In this document: piece after piece, positions 9,698 through 18,095 of the stretch
Layout: the number at the start of each line of letters is the position of its first letter
How positions within the stretch are numbered: the stretch's first letter is position 1
From: an uncultured Clostridia bacterium
Lineage (GTDB): Bacteria; Bacillota; Clostridia; TANB77; CAG-508
NCBI GenBank assembly: GCA_934122125.1
Contig: CAKOVW010000004.1
Span: 1 to 43,570, forward strand
DNA length: 43,570 nucleotides
Direction: 5' to 3'
Notes under the pieces: model-generated
Seen by the model: only the letters and a program-made list of their open reading frames with translations
Database searches by the model: none
Told to the model about the DNA's origin: nothing
Program-made: the position numbers and the translations under genes

Positions 9698-11059
9698 TTA
9701 TATTGTATTTGATTGATTTTCCTTATTAAATTTGTTTTTAAATGCATTTTGTATTCTGTTTATTATACTTTGTACTGTTTCTATTATATTACTTGGTTCT
9801 TTAAATGCTTCAATTTGTACTGAATATTTAAAATTGCTGTTATGAGTTGGTTTACATTTATATATATTCTCTGGTAAACCAATTTGAGTTGTTCCATATT
9901 TTATTTCTTTATTCATGTAATCCGAATACCACTTTTTTAATCCATCTGTTTTATCTTCTGAATATCCATATTGTGCATAATCGTGTAGCTCCGGCCTATC
10001 GTATCCATATTCATGTGCATTTCTTTCCAGTGTGTGTAAAAATTCGTGAATAAAAACCTCTTCTGGAAATGTATTTACTCTATAATTAAATTCATAAGCT
10101 AAGTTTTTTCTATCGTCTGGCATTCGTATATTTGAAAACCCAATTCCCATATACTCCATTCCGCCTAAACCTATCCAGTCATTTGTTAACATCATATTTC
10201 CACTTTGTTTGTCTGCCATTCTAAATGCTATGTAAATATGGTCATATTCATTTTTTTCAATATATGATTTTATATATTCATATACATCTGTTATAGATAC
10301 ATAATATCCATTTTCTTGGTCATAAGAAAGTGTTTTTATTGATTCTTCAATTATATATGTTTCATATTGTATTGTCATTTTATCTTTACTTATTTCTTTT
10401 ATAGAAGTCTGAAATCTTGACAAATTTGTTTCTACAGTGTTTATTTCATCATTTGACATTTGTAATTTTACGTTCTCTGTTTTGCCATTTAATTCAACAT
10501 TTACATCTATGTTAGGAAATATAAAACATACCATTTTCCACTCATTAGAATCGTTTAGATTTCCTCTTTCTACCTTAAAATCAGAAAACCACACTGTTCC
10601 TTTTGAAAGGGTTTCATATCCGCCTAATCTAAATCCAATATTTACTTCAGTTTGATTTTTGGAATTAAACATAAAAGTCAACTCTTGCCAATCATTAGTT
10701 CCAGTTATCATTTTAGTTCTTTCTTGTGTTGTATTAGAGCAAATATGTGCTCCCCCTGATGTTAAGTTATTTTCGTTTTGTACATTTTCAGTTTTTACCA
10801 TACATGTTACTTTATATGGCGTATTTGGTGTTACAGAAATATTTTGAGAGAACATTGCATCATTGTAGTCTGTATTTTCTATTTTATAGCTTGCTTGACT
10901 ACTATATTTTACTTTACTATCTCTAGTAAAGCTAGTTATATTACTAATTCTTATGTACTTTTCAAAATTATTAAAGTTATATTTTTTATAAAATAGCACT
11001 GCAATAATAATTATAATAATCATTATTATATAATTAATTATTTTTTTTGCTTTTTTCAT
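9698..11059 (-). CDS. Secreted or membrane-anchored metallopeptidase-like protein with a carbohydrate-binding-like domain
   Basis: The start at 11059 (453 residues) has GAAAGGG upstream; the frame could begin at 11077 but without a ribosome binding site. A lysine-rich N-terminus and a strong hydrophobic segment (about 5-23) give a signal anchor. Residues about 35-165 resemble a beta-sandwich carbohydrate-binding module of the CBM4/9 kind (PYKVTCMVKTEN..., GTVWFSDFKVERG). The C-terminal part carries HEFLH at about 336-340 followed by a further histidine (ERNAHEYG), a zincin-type HExxH catalytic motif. I infer a zinc peptidase acting outside the cell on a glycoprotein or wall target; the family is not one I recognise. 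It lies between ileS and queA and could be cotranscribed with queA (17-nt gap). Confidence 0.65.
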   Translation of the reverse strand: MKKAKKIINYIIMIIIIIIAVLFYKKYNFNNFEKYIRISNITSFTRDSKVKYSSQASYKIENTDYNDAMFSQNISVTPNTPYKVTCMVKTENVQNENNLTSGGAHICSNTTQERTKMITGTNDWQELTFMFNSKNQTEVNIGFRLGGYETLSKGTVWFSDFKVERGNLNDSNEWKMVCFIFPNIDVNVELNGKTENVKLQMSNDEINTVETNLSRFQTSIKEISKDKMTIQYETYIIEESIKTLSYDQENGYYVSITDVYEYIKSYIEKNEYDHIYIAFRMADKQSGNMMLTNDWIGLGGMEYMGIGFSNIRMPDDRKNLAYEFNYRVNTFPEEVFIHEFLHTLERNAHEYGYDRPELHDYAQYGYSEDKTDGLKKWYSDYMNKEIKYGTTQIGLPENIYKCKPTHNSNFKYSVQIEAFKEPSNIIETVQSIINRIQNAFKNKFNKENQSNTI

Positions 11060-11090
11060 GTGTTTTCCCTTTCTCATTTACACACAGTTT

Positions 11091-11124
11091 CAAGACTGCT
11101 AGGTTTTTACCTGTTGCAGTCTTG
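11091..11124 (-). terminator. Hairpin after ileS, weak terminator
   Basis: Arms CAAGACTGC (11091-11099) and GCAGTCTTG (11116-11124) enclose a second small stem AGGT/ACCT (11101-11112). It lies right after the ileS stop codon. On the minus strand no T run follows, so it may be an mRNA-end or attenuating structure rather than a classic terminator. Confidence 0.5.
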
Positions 11125-11131
11125 AATTGTA

Positions 11132-13900
11132 TTATTTAATGGCTTCTGCACATCTATGGCATAGTGTAGGATGTTCTGCATCTTTTCCAACTTCTGTTGA
11201 ATATTTCCAACATCTTTCACATTTTTCGCCTTCTGCTACTTCTACTTTTACTCCAATTTTATTTTCGTCTTTTCTTTCATTTTCTTTAATTTCTAATGCT
11301 GATACTATAAATATTGTTGTTAAAAGTTCTTTATTTTCTTTTAAGAATTCGTATTCTTTGTCATTTGCAAATAGAGTAACTTTTGCATTTAATGAGTGTC
11401 CTATTACTTTTTCTGCTCTTGCTACTTCTAATTCTTTTGCAACTAGTTCTTTTAATTCTAAGATGTGATTCCATTTTTGTTCTAGCTCTTTATTATCATA
11501 TTCTGCTACTACTTCTGGCCAATCACTTAGCATAACGCTTTCAACTTGTTCATTTTTAGTGTGTGGCATGTATTTCCAAATTTCTTCTGCAGTAAAGCAA
11601 ATCATTGGAGCTACAATTTTTACCAAAGCATCTAGAATTATATACATTGCTGTTTGTGCAGAACGTCTTTCTTTAGCATCTTTTTTAGATGTATATAATC
11701 TATCTTTTATAATGTCTAAGTAAAAATTGCTCATGTCAGTTACACAGAATTGATTTACATCATGATATACTAAGTGGAAGTTAAAGTTTTCATAATTTTC
11801 TGTACAATCTTTTACTAATTTATTTAGTCTTGATAATGCCCATTTATCTATTTCTTCCATGTCTTTGTATTCTACTTTATTATCAGGATCAAAGTCTGAA
11901 GTATTTCCTAATATATATCTTGCTGTATTTCTTATTTTTCTGTATGCTTCACTAATTTGTTTTAATATATCTCTTGATATACTTACATCTGATTTGAAGT
12001 CTGAAGATAATACCCATAATCTTAAGATATCTGCTCCATATTCTTTTATAATTTCTTGTGGGCTAATTCCATTTCCTAAAGATTTAGACATCTTCATTCC
12101 TTGTGCATCAACTACCCATCCATGTGTTAGTATTGCTTTATATGGTGCAACGCCTTTTGTTGCAACAGATGTTAAAATTGAAGATTGGAACCAACCTCTA
12201 TATTGGTCATGTCCTTCTAAGTATAAGTCTGCTGGGAATGGTAGGCCTCTTTCAACTAAAACACCTTCATAAGTAGTACCTGAATCAAACCAAACATCCA
12301 TAATGTCTGTTTCTTTTTTAAATTCATGACATCCACAGTTTTCACAAACTGCACCTTCTGGCATTAATTCTTTTTCATCTAAATCAAACCAAGCATTTGA
12401 GCCTTTTTCTCTAAATATTTGTGATACTTTTTTAAAGCTCTCATCTGTAGCATATTCTTTTCCACATTCTTTGCAATAGAATATTGGAATTGGTACACCC
12501 CATGTACGTTGTCTTGAAATACACCAATCATTTCTGTCTTTTACCATGCTAGATATTCTTTCTTCTCCCCATGCTGGTGTCCATTTAACGTCTTTTATAG
12601 CTTTTAATGTTTCATCTTTAAATGCATTTACAGATGCAAACCATTGGTCTGTTGCTCTAAATATAATTGGATTTTTACATCTCCAACAATGTGGATATGA
12701 GTGATTTATTTTTTCTTTTCTTAATAAATATCCATTTTCTTCTAGCCAGTCTATAATAGCATCATTTGATTTTGCATAAAACATACCTGCAAAAGGACCT
12801 GCTCCCTCTGTTTGGTATCCTTTTCCATCAACTGTAACTATAATATCTAAGCCATTTTTAATTCCACACAAATAGTCTTCTTTACCATAGCTTGGTGCTG
12901 TATGTACTGCTCCTGTACCAGTATCTAGTTCAACAGCAACTGTATCATCACTACCTAATACTACCTTTGAAGTTCTATCTAAGAATGGATGCTTACATAA
13001 AACGCCTTCCAAATCTGTTCCATTTACAGTTTTTATAGTTTTGTATTCTTTAATACCTGCCAAATTCATAACTTCATCTACTAAACTTGTAGCCATTACT
13101 AATTTTTCTTTTCCTGTATCGACAACACTGTATTCATATTCTCCACCTACTGTAATACCTGTATTTCCTGGTAAAGTCCATGGAGTAGTAGTCCAAATAA
13201 CTATAAATGTATCATTATCTAAAACTCCCTTTCCGTCTTGTACTGGGAATTTAACGTAAATTGACATTGTATCACAATCTTGGTATTCAATTTCAGCTTC
13301 TGCTAAAGCTGTTTCGCAGTCTGTACACCAATAAACTGGTTTTAAGCCTTTATAAATATAACCTTTTTTGTACATTTCTGCAAATATTCCAATTTGTCTA
13401 GCTTCTAATTCTGGTTGTAAAGTAATATATGGGTGTTTCCAATCACCTAATACACCTAATCTTTTAAAGCCTTCTGTTTGTTTTTCAACATATCCTAATG
13501 CAAAATCTTTACATGTATCTCTAAATTTTGAAACACTAACTTCATCTCTATTAATTCCTAATGCTTGAATTGCCTTTTTTTCTGTTGGAAGTCCATGTGT
13601 ATCATAACCAGGAATATATATTGTTTGGTATCCTTGTAAACTTTTAAAACGATTTACAGTATCTTTTAATACTTTGTTTAAAGCATGACCCATATGAATT
13701 TCTCCATTTGCATATGGAGGTCCATCATGTAATACGTATGTTTTATGACCTTCGTTTTTCTTTAGCATTTTTTCATACAAGTCATTTTCAAATACCTCTT
13801 TTTCTGTTTTTGGTTCATTTTCAGTCAAATTTCCTCTCATTGGAAATTCTGTACTTGGCAAATTTAAAGTTTTGCCATAATCTTGTTTTTCATCTGCCAT
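11132..13900 (-). CDS. ileS: Isoleucyl-tRNA synthetase
   Basis: IleS charges tRNA-Ile with isoleucine. The 922-residue protein is full length. The class I HIGH motif is HMGH at about 68-71 (GPPYANGEIHMGHALNK). The editing domain includes WTTTPWTLPGN and the TGTGAVHTAPSYGKEDY segment at about 330-345. The KMSKS motif appears as MKMSKSLGNG at about 595-604. A C-terminal zinc finger CERCW...CHRC closes the protein at about 895-917, as in the Gram-positive bacterial-type enzyme. The start has AAAGGAGGAATAAAA before the ATG. Upstream lies a complete T-box leader (14041-14300), so expression should rise when tRNA-Ile is uncharged. Confidence 0.98.
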   Translation of the reverse strand: MADEKQDYGKTLNLPSTEFPMRGNLTENEPKTEKEVFENDLYEKMLKKNEGHKTYVLHDGPPYANGEIHMGHALNKVLKDTVNRFKSLQGYQTIYIPGYDTHGLPTEKKAIQALGINRDEVSVSKFRDTCKDFALGYVEKQTEGFKRLGVLGDWKHPYITLQPELEARQIGIFAEMYKKGYIYKGLKPVYWCTDCETALAEAEIEYQDCDTMSIYVKFPVQDGKGVLDNDTFIVIWTTTPWTLPGNTGITVGGEYEYSVVDTGKEKLVMATSLVDEVMNLAGIKEYKTIKTVNGTDLEGVLCKHPFLDRTSKVVLGSDDTVAVELDTGTGAVHTAPSYGKEDYLCGIKNGLDIIVTVDGKGYQTEGAGPFAGMFYAKSNDAIIDWLEENGYLLRKEKINHSYPHCWRCKNPIIFRATDQWFASVNAFKDETLKAIKDVKWTPAWGEERISSMVKDRNDWCISRQRTWGVPIPIFYCKECGKEYATDESFKKVSQIFREKGSNAWFDLDEKELMPEGAVCENCGCHEFKKETDIMDVWFDSGTTYEGVLVERGLPFPADLYLEGHDQYRGWFQSSILTSVATKGVAPYKAILTHGWVVDAQGMKMSKSLGNGISPQEIIKEYGADILRLWVLSSDFKSDVSISRDILKQISEAYRKIRNTARYILGNTSDFDPDNKVEYKDMEEIDKWALSRLNKLVKDCTENYENFNFHLVYHDVNQFCVTDMSNFYLDIIKDRLYTSKKDAKERRSAQTAMYIILDALVKIVAPMICFTAEEIWKYMPHTKNEQVESVMLSDWPEVVAEYDNKELEQKWNHILELKELVAKELEVARAEKVIGHSLNAKVTLFANDKEYEFLKENKELLTTIFIVSALEIKENERKDENKIGVKVEVAEGEKCERCWKYSTEVGKDAEHPTLCHRCAEAIK

Positions 13901-14036
13901 TTTTATTCCTCCTTTTAATTTACATTCAAAAGCAAATCACAAGAATTTCTACACAGTGCAAATGCTAGAAATTCTAGTAATTCGCATATTGGTCTTTTAC
14001 AGAATTTACTCATATCAGTAATAAATTCATAGAATA

Positions 14037-14300
14037 CCAAAAAGCCATTTCGTCATAATATAATAGGACGAAATGGCTTAAAATTTCCGCGGTACCACCT
14101 AATTTAAAAGAATTAAATTTTCTTTTCTCTTATTAACCTTTAACGCAGGAATACGATTTCTCTTACTTTTGTTTCAAAGAAATAGCTAAAAGGTGATAAC
14201 AATAATTACTAAGTGCTTTCAAACTCTCACCAGTATGTTTGATTCTCTGTTAAGTTTTTGTAAAAATTGTGTTGTCCTTTATAATTGCCTTTATTAATAT
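14037..14300 (-). promoter_or_regulatory. T-box riboswitch (Ile) upstream of ileS
   Basis: On the minus strand the core T-box AGGTGGTACCGCGG is present (plus-strand positions 14087-14100). It is followed by a strong terminator (arms 14042-14054 and 14067-14079, then TTTTT). Stem I features are visible: AGAGA near 14250, GGTGAGAG near 14225-14232, and a specifier loop with ATC (Ile) followed by A at plus-strand 14195-14197. The specifier matches the downstream gene. About 140 nt of leader remains between the terminator and ileS, including a small hairpin with arms 13942-13950 and 13967-13975. Binding of uncharged tRNA-Ile should favour the antiterminator. Confidence 0.95.
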
Positions 14301-14307
14301 GTTATAT

Positions 14308-14336
14308 AGTTTATCACTTTTATTTGCATTTGACAA
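14308..14336 (-). promoter_or_regulatory. Predicted promoter of the ileS T-box transcript
   Basis: On the minus strand TTGTCA (14331-14336) and TAAACT (14308-14313) are 17 nt apart, placing the start of transcription near 14300, just before stem I of the T-box. It lies within the gap between obg and the leader. Confidence 0.65.
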
Positions 14337-14354
14337 GAGGTTAATGGAAATATT

Positions 14355-15629
14355 TTATTCTTCCCATTCAAGCTCCCAGTCAGAGATTTGTACTAAATCT
14401 CCATCTTTTATTCCTAATGCTCTTAATCTATCATTTACACCTAATTCGTTTAATTTTCTATGGAAATAGTGTAGTGATTCATTATCTTCTAAGTTTACTG
14501 TTCTCATAAGTTTAGTTATTACATCACCAGATACTATATACATTCCGTCTTCTTTTTTTACTGTAATATCTTCTTTATCTTCTAATGTATATACTTTCTT
14601 TATTTCTTCTACTTCTACTAAATCTTCTTTTGGTAATGTTTTTAATACTTCACTTACTCTTGCAAGTAATTCTTTTACTCCTTGTTTGGTAGCAGCTGAT
14701 ATTTTATATATTTCTAGTCCTTTTTCCTTTGCCATTTTTTCTAGTTCTAAATATAGATTTTCATCTTGCATACTATCAGCTTTGTTTGCTACTATTATTT
14801 GCTTTCTTTTACTTAGTTTTTCACTATATTTTTTTAATTCTTCATTTATAATTTCAAAGTCTTTTACTGGATTTCTTCCTTCTATTCCAGATACATCTAT
14901 TACATGAAGAAGTAATCTTGTCCTTTCAATATGACGTAAGAATTGAATTCCAAGTCCAACTCCTTGGCTTGCTCCCTCAATTATTCCAGGAATATCTGCA
15001 ATAACAAAGCTATCTCCATATTCTCCTTTTACTACTCCTAAGTTTGGTTCAAGTGTGGTAAAGTGATAATCTGCAATTTTAGGCGTTGCATCAGTTACAA
15101 CTGACAAAAGTGTTGATTTTCCTACGTTTGGGAAACCTATTAATCCAACATCAGCTAAAAGTTTTAATTCTAATATAAGCTCTTTTTCTTCGCATTTTTC
15201 GCCTTCTTGTGAAAATCTAGGTGCTTGTCTAGTAGATGTTGCAAAATGTGAATTTCCTTTTCCTCCTCTACCGCCTTGTAGTATAAGTTCTTTTTGTCCC
15301 TTTTCAGATAAATCAGCTAGTACTTTTCCAGTTTGTGCATCTTTAACAATGGTTCCTAAAGGAACTTTTATTGTTAAGTCCTCACCACTTCTTCCATATC
15401 TATTAGCCCCTTCACCATTTTTTCCATTTTCAGCTTTGAATTTTTTTTGATAGCGGAAATCAATTAAAGTATTAGTATCTGGATCTACTTCAAAATATAT
15501 GTTTCCTCCTTTTCCGCCATCTCCTCCGTCAGGTCCACCTGCTGCAACATATTTTTCTCTACGAAAAGAAACAGCTCCATCACCACCGTTTCCTGCTTTT
15601 GCAATTATTTTTACATAGTCTGTAAACAT
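14355..15629 (-). CDS. obg: GTPase Obg/CgtA
   Basis: Obg is an essential ribosome-associated GTPase in 50S maturation and the stringent and sporulation responses. The start at 15629 (424 residues) is chosen because GGAG lies about seven bases upstream; the frame extends five codons further without support. The order is the glycine-rich Obg fold (about 1-157; GNGGDGAVSFRREKYV, GGDGGKGGNIYF), the G domain (P-loop GFPNVGKSTLL at about 165-175, DIPGIIEGAS at about 210-219, NKAD at about 281-284) and a C-terminal OCT domain from about 345. It starts directly after trpS (one-base gap between stop and ATG), so the two are translationally linked. Obg commonly sits beside rplU-rpmA, as here. Confidence 0.97.
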   Translation of the reverse strand: MFTDYVKIIAKAGNGGDGAVSFRREKYVAAGGPDGGDGGKGGNIYFEVDPDTNTLIDFRYQKKFKAENGKNGEGANRYGRSGEDLTIKVPLGTIVKDAQTGKVLADLSEKGQKELILQGGRGGKGNSHFATSTRQAPRFSQEGEKCEEKELILELKLLADVGLIGFPNVGKSTLLSVVTDATPKIADYHFTTLEPNLGVVKGEYGDSFVIADIPGIIEGASQGVGLGIQFLRHIERTRLLLHVIDVSGIEGRNPVKDFEIINEELKKYSEKLSKRKQIIVANKADSMQDENLYLELEKMAKEKGLEIYKISAATKQGVKELLARVSEVLKTLPKEDLVEVEEIKKVYTLEDKEDITVKKEDGMYIVSGDVITKLMRTVNLEDNESLHYFHRKLNELGVNDRLRALGIKDGDLVQISDWELEWEE

Positions 15630-15630
15630 T

Positions 15631-16653
15631 TTATTCTCCTTCAAAATAGTCTAATCTCATTGCTTTTTTAACTTTTCTCATAGTTTCTCTTGCTGTTTGT
15701 CTTGTTTTTTCTGTTCCATCTTTTAGTATTTTTTCAACTAATTCTGGTCTTTCTTCATAATATTTTCTTTTTTCTCTAATTGGTGTTAAAAATTCATTTA
15801 TATTTTTAGCTAGTTGTTTTTTACAAGCTACACATCCTCTTGCACCTGCTTTACATTCTTCGCAAACATTTTTTACTTCTTCTTCAGTGCTAAATAGTTT
15901 GTGATAATATGCAACCATACATACATCTGGATGTCCTTTATCATCCTTTTTAATTCTAGCTGGGTCTGTTACCGCACTCATTACTTTTTTATTTATCTCT
16001 TCTTCAGTATCTGATAAATAAATAGCATTTCCTAAAGATTTACCCATTTTGTCATTTCCATCTAACCCCTTAATTCTTTTTGCACTTGAAAGCACAGCTT
16101 CTGGTTCTGTTAAAACTTCCCCATATATACTATTAAACTTTCTAACTATTTCTCTACATTGTTCAATTAAAGGTAACTGGTCCTCTCCTACTGGGACTAG
16201 CGCTCCATCGACTACAGTAATATCTGCTGCTTGACTTACTGGGTAGCCTAGAAATCCATATGTAACACTTTCTCCAAAAACATCTCTTTTTTGTGCTAGC
16301 TCTGTTTTTACAGTTGGATTTCTTTCTAGTCTAGCTATTGTTACTAAATTAGAATAAAACACTGTAAGTTCTGCTGTTTCTGGTACCATTGATTGGATAT
16401 ATATTGTTGTTTTTTCTGGGTCGATTCCAACTGATAAATAGTCTAGTATAACTTGCCTTACATTTTGTCTAACTTTTTCTGGATTTTCAAAATTATCTGT
16501 TAATGCTTGAACATCTGCAATTAAAATATATGGGTCATATTTGCCAGTATTTTGCATCTCTACTCTTGTTTTTAAAGATCCAAAATAATGACCAATATGT
16601 AATCTTCCTGTTGGTCTATCACCTGTTAAAATACGTTTTTTCTTTTCTTCCAT
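15631..16653 (-). CDS. trpS: Tryptophanyl-tRNA synthetase with a possible 4Fe-4S cysteine motif
   Basis: TrpS charges tRNA-Trp. The start at 16653 (340 residues) follows AAAGGA; the frame extends upstream to 16728 without a ribosome binding site. The class I HIGH motif is in GRLHIGHYFG at about 15-24, and the KMSKS motif is DKMGKSLGN at about 202-210. Four cysteines are spaced C-x21-C-x6-C-x2-C (in VCMVAYY, CEECK, GCVACK) at about 245-277. A nearly identical C-x22-C-x6-C-x2-C set binds a 4Fe-4S cluster in the Thermotoga maritima enzyme, so this one may carry a cluster at the anticodon-binding side; that is inference. The gene is followed without a gap by obg and separated from rpmA by a terminator. 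Confidence 0.96.
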   Translation of the reverse strand: MEEKKKRILTGDRPTGRLHIGHYFGSLKTRVEMQNTGKYDPYILIADVQALTDNFENPEKVRQNVRQVILDYLSVGIDPEKTTIYIQSMVPETAELTVFYSNLVTIARLERNPTVKTELAQKRDVFGESVTYGFLGYPVSQAADITVVDGALVPVGEDQLPLIEQCREIVRKFNSIYGEVLTEPEAVLSSAKRIKGLDGNDKMGKSLGNAIYLSDTEEEINKKVMSAVTDPARIKKDDKGHPDVCMVAYYHKLFSTEEEVKNVCEECKAGARGCVACKKQLAKNINEFLTPIREKRKYYEERPELVEKILKDGTEKTRQTARETMRKVKKAMRLDYFEGE

Positions 16654-16726
16654 TTTTATCATTCCTTTGTTTAAAAATACATATTTATTATACTTAATTT
16701 TGGTTAATTTTACAATATGTATAAAC

Positions 16727-16762
16727 AAAAAATTCCATATATCTTATATATGGAATTTTTTA
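16727..16762 (-). terminator. Terminator between rpmA and trpS
   Basis: A perfect 16-bp stem (arms 16727-16742 and 16746-16761, 3-nt loop) with A/T-rich ends lies just past the rpmA stop. On the minus strand it ends in TTTTTTG. It should partly or fully separate rplU-rpmA from trpS-obg. Confidence 0.85.
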
Positions 16763-16764
16763 TA

Positions 16765-17040
16765 TTATTCAGCTTTACTTCCTTCTTCAACAGGATATAC
16801 GCTAACTTTCTTTTTATCTCTGCCAAGTCTTTCAAATTTAACTTTTCCAGTTACTTTAGCATATAAAGTATCATCACTACCAATACCAACATTAGTACCT
16901 GGATGAATTTTTGTTCCTCTTTGTCTTACTAGTATATTACCAGCTGGAACTACTTGACCATCTGCTCTTTTTAGTCCTAAACGTTTAGATTCACTATCTC
17001 TACCGTTCTTAACACTACCTTGACCTTTCTTATGAGCCAT
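16765..17040 (-). CDS. rpmA: 50S ribosomal protein L27, lacking the cleavable N-terminal leader
   Basis: L27 reaches into the peptidyl transferase centre with its N-terminus. This 91-residue protein begins MAHKKGQGSVKNGRDS, the mature-type end. Many Firmicutes make L27 with about nine extra residues (LxLNLQFFA-type) that the protease Prp removes, and prp lies between rplU and rpmA. Here both the leader and prp are missing; only 84 nt separate the genes. The rest of the protein (GNILVRQRGTKIHPG, GRDKKKVSVYP) is normal. A usual start and ribosome binding site are present (AGGGAGTGAAATAGG). Confidence 0.97.
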   Translation of the reverse strand: MAHKKGQGSVKNGRDSESKRLGLKRADGQVVPAGNILVRQRGTKIHPGTNVGIGSDDTLYAKVTGKVKFERLGRDKKKVSVYPVEEGSKAE

Positions 17041-17124
17041 CCTATTTCACTCCCTTCAATTTTTGTTTTAGGGTATTTCTATCTTTTTTAATAGTTTTTA
17101 CCATAATATATTCAAATTTTTTAA

Positions 17125-17523
17125 TTAAGCCTCTTTTTTAGTTGTAGCTTTTTTTGTAGTAGCTTTAGCTGCTGTTTCTTTTACTTCAGCTTTTGCTTCT
17201 GTTTTTTCAGTAGGCATTTTTATTTTTGTAATTTCTACTTTAGTGTATGGTTGTCTATGTCCTTGAGTTCTTCTATAGTTCTTTTTAGCTTTATATTTGT
17301 AAACTAAAATCTTTTTACCTTTACCATGAGAAACTACTTTTCCTTCAACTTTAACACCTTTTACATAAGGAGCTCCAACTTCTACTTTTTTGTCATCAGA
17401 TAATAAAACAACATTATCAAATGTTACTTTTTTACCTTCTTCTGCTTCTAATTTTTCGAAGAATACTACATCTCCTTCTGTTACTTTGTATTGTTTTCCA
17501 CAGCTTTCAATAATTGCGTACAT
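17125..17523 (-). CDS. rplU: 50S ribosomal protein L21 with Lys/Ala-rich C-terminal tail
   Basis: L21 binds 23S rRNA in the large subunit. The start at 17523 (132 residues) has GGAGG nine bases upstream; the open frame continues to 17592 through the leader but is not supported. Residues 1-100 are the usual L21 domain (MYAIIESCGKQYKV, KKILVYKYKAKKNYRRTQGHRQPYT). The last ~30 residues are a low-complexity tail rich in Lys, Ala, Thr and Glu, which standard L21 lacks. Such basic tails are seen on some ribosomal proteins and may bind RNA. It is first in the rplU-rpmA unit with a near-consensus promoter upstream. Confidence 0.97.
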   Translation of the reverse strand: MYAIIESCGKQYKVTEGDVVFFEKLEAEEGKKVTFDNVVLLSDDKKVEVGAPYVKGVKVEGKVVSHGKGKKILVYKYKAKKNYRRTQGHRQPYTKVEITKIKMPTEKTEAKAEVKETAAKATTKKATTKKEA

Positions 17524-17529
17524 TCTTTG

Positions 17530-17622
17530 TACACCTCCTATATTTCGTATACTCGCTAAGCATAAATAACAAGGCAATTGTTTTATAAACAATATTTAGT
17601 TGCCCGACTCAGGCGGCTTACA
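17530..17622 (-). promoter_or_regulatory. Putative L21 leader (autoregulatory 5' UTR of rplU)
   Basis: Between the predicted transcription start (about 17623) and the rplU ribosome binding site lies about 90 nt of transcribed leader. Stems are visible on the minus strand: GGCAA...TTGCC enclosing ATTGTTT...AAACAAT, and a preceding GCCGCCTGAGTCGGGC segment. Firmicutes rplU transcripts often have an L21-binding leader of this size. I assign it by position and structure only. Confidence 0.5.
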
Positions 17623-17629
17623 GTTAATT

Positions 17630-17658
17630 ATTTTACCACATTGTACTATCTATGTCAA
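17630..17658 (-). promoter_or_regulatory. Strong sigma-A promoter of rplU
   Basis: On the minus strand a perfect TTGACA (17653-17658) and TAAAAT (17630-17635) are 17 nt apart. The expected start point is about 17623, just upstream of the L21 leader. Confidence 0.85.
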
Positions 17659-17682
17659 TGTTTTCAAATAAATTTTATGAAT

Positions 17683-17844
17683 TTAACAGTATGTTTTAAA
17701 TGCCTTGCTGTAATATCCGTCTCCTCTGCCAACTCGATTAGCACTATCATGAGCTTCCATTGTCCATTCATATGCATTTCCTGCTAAATCAAATATATTT
17801 TTTGCCTTAAAGCTATCGCTTGCTCCTGCTGTTAATAAGATAAT
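17683..17844 (-). pseudogene. Fragment of a formylglycine-generating-enzyme-like (SUMF1) gene
   Basis: An open frame of 53 codons without a start codon ends in TAA at 17683. It encodes KNIFDLAGNAYEWTMEA followed by NRVGRGDGYY, which is the signature of the C-terminal half of FGE-sulfatase/SUMF1 domains (N-I-x-D-x-x-G-N-x-x-E-W-T ... R-x-x-R-G-G). The upstream half is gone (a stop at 17845-17847 precedes it), and the normal ending of the domain (GFR-type) is missing too. It therefore appears to be a remnant lost at both ends. It lies between the rplU promoter and sigK. No other part of such a gene is visible nearby. Confidence 0.65.
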
Positions 17845-18042
17845 TTAAGAGTTTGTTTTATAATTGTATTTTCCTTCTCTTATGTATTTTAAACTTCACA
17901 TTTTCTATATTAAAATATCATAATGCCTTTTTATTTTTAATATTTTTTTCTAAATTTATGTTGACAGTTTTTGACAAGATTTTGACTAACTGTTTTTGTA
18001 TTAATATTTTATAATTTAAGATGAATTTTTTGCGGTCCAGGC

Positions 18043-18069
18043 ACTTTAGTTTTTTTTGAGCATATAATT
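18043..18069 (+). promoter_or_regulatory. Possible sporulation-type promoter of sigK
   Basis: CATATAAT (18061-18068) resembles the -10 element of sigma-E/sigma-K promoters, with AC 16 nt upstream (18043-18044) as in sigma-K -35 elements. It lies about 28 nt before the sigK start codon. The match is partial and no experiment supports it. Confidence 0.35.
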
Positions 18070-18095
18070 TTATATATTGAATTGGAGGTATATAT

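Noticed and set aside
11859..12272. Long plus-strand open frames opposite ileS and other minus-strand genes
   Set aside because: They are reading-frame shadows of well-recognised genes, with no ribosome binding sites.
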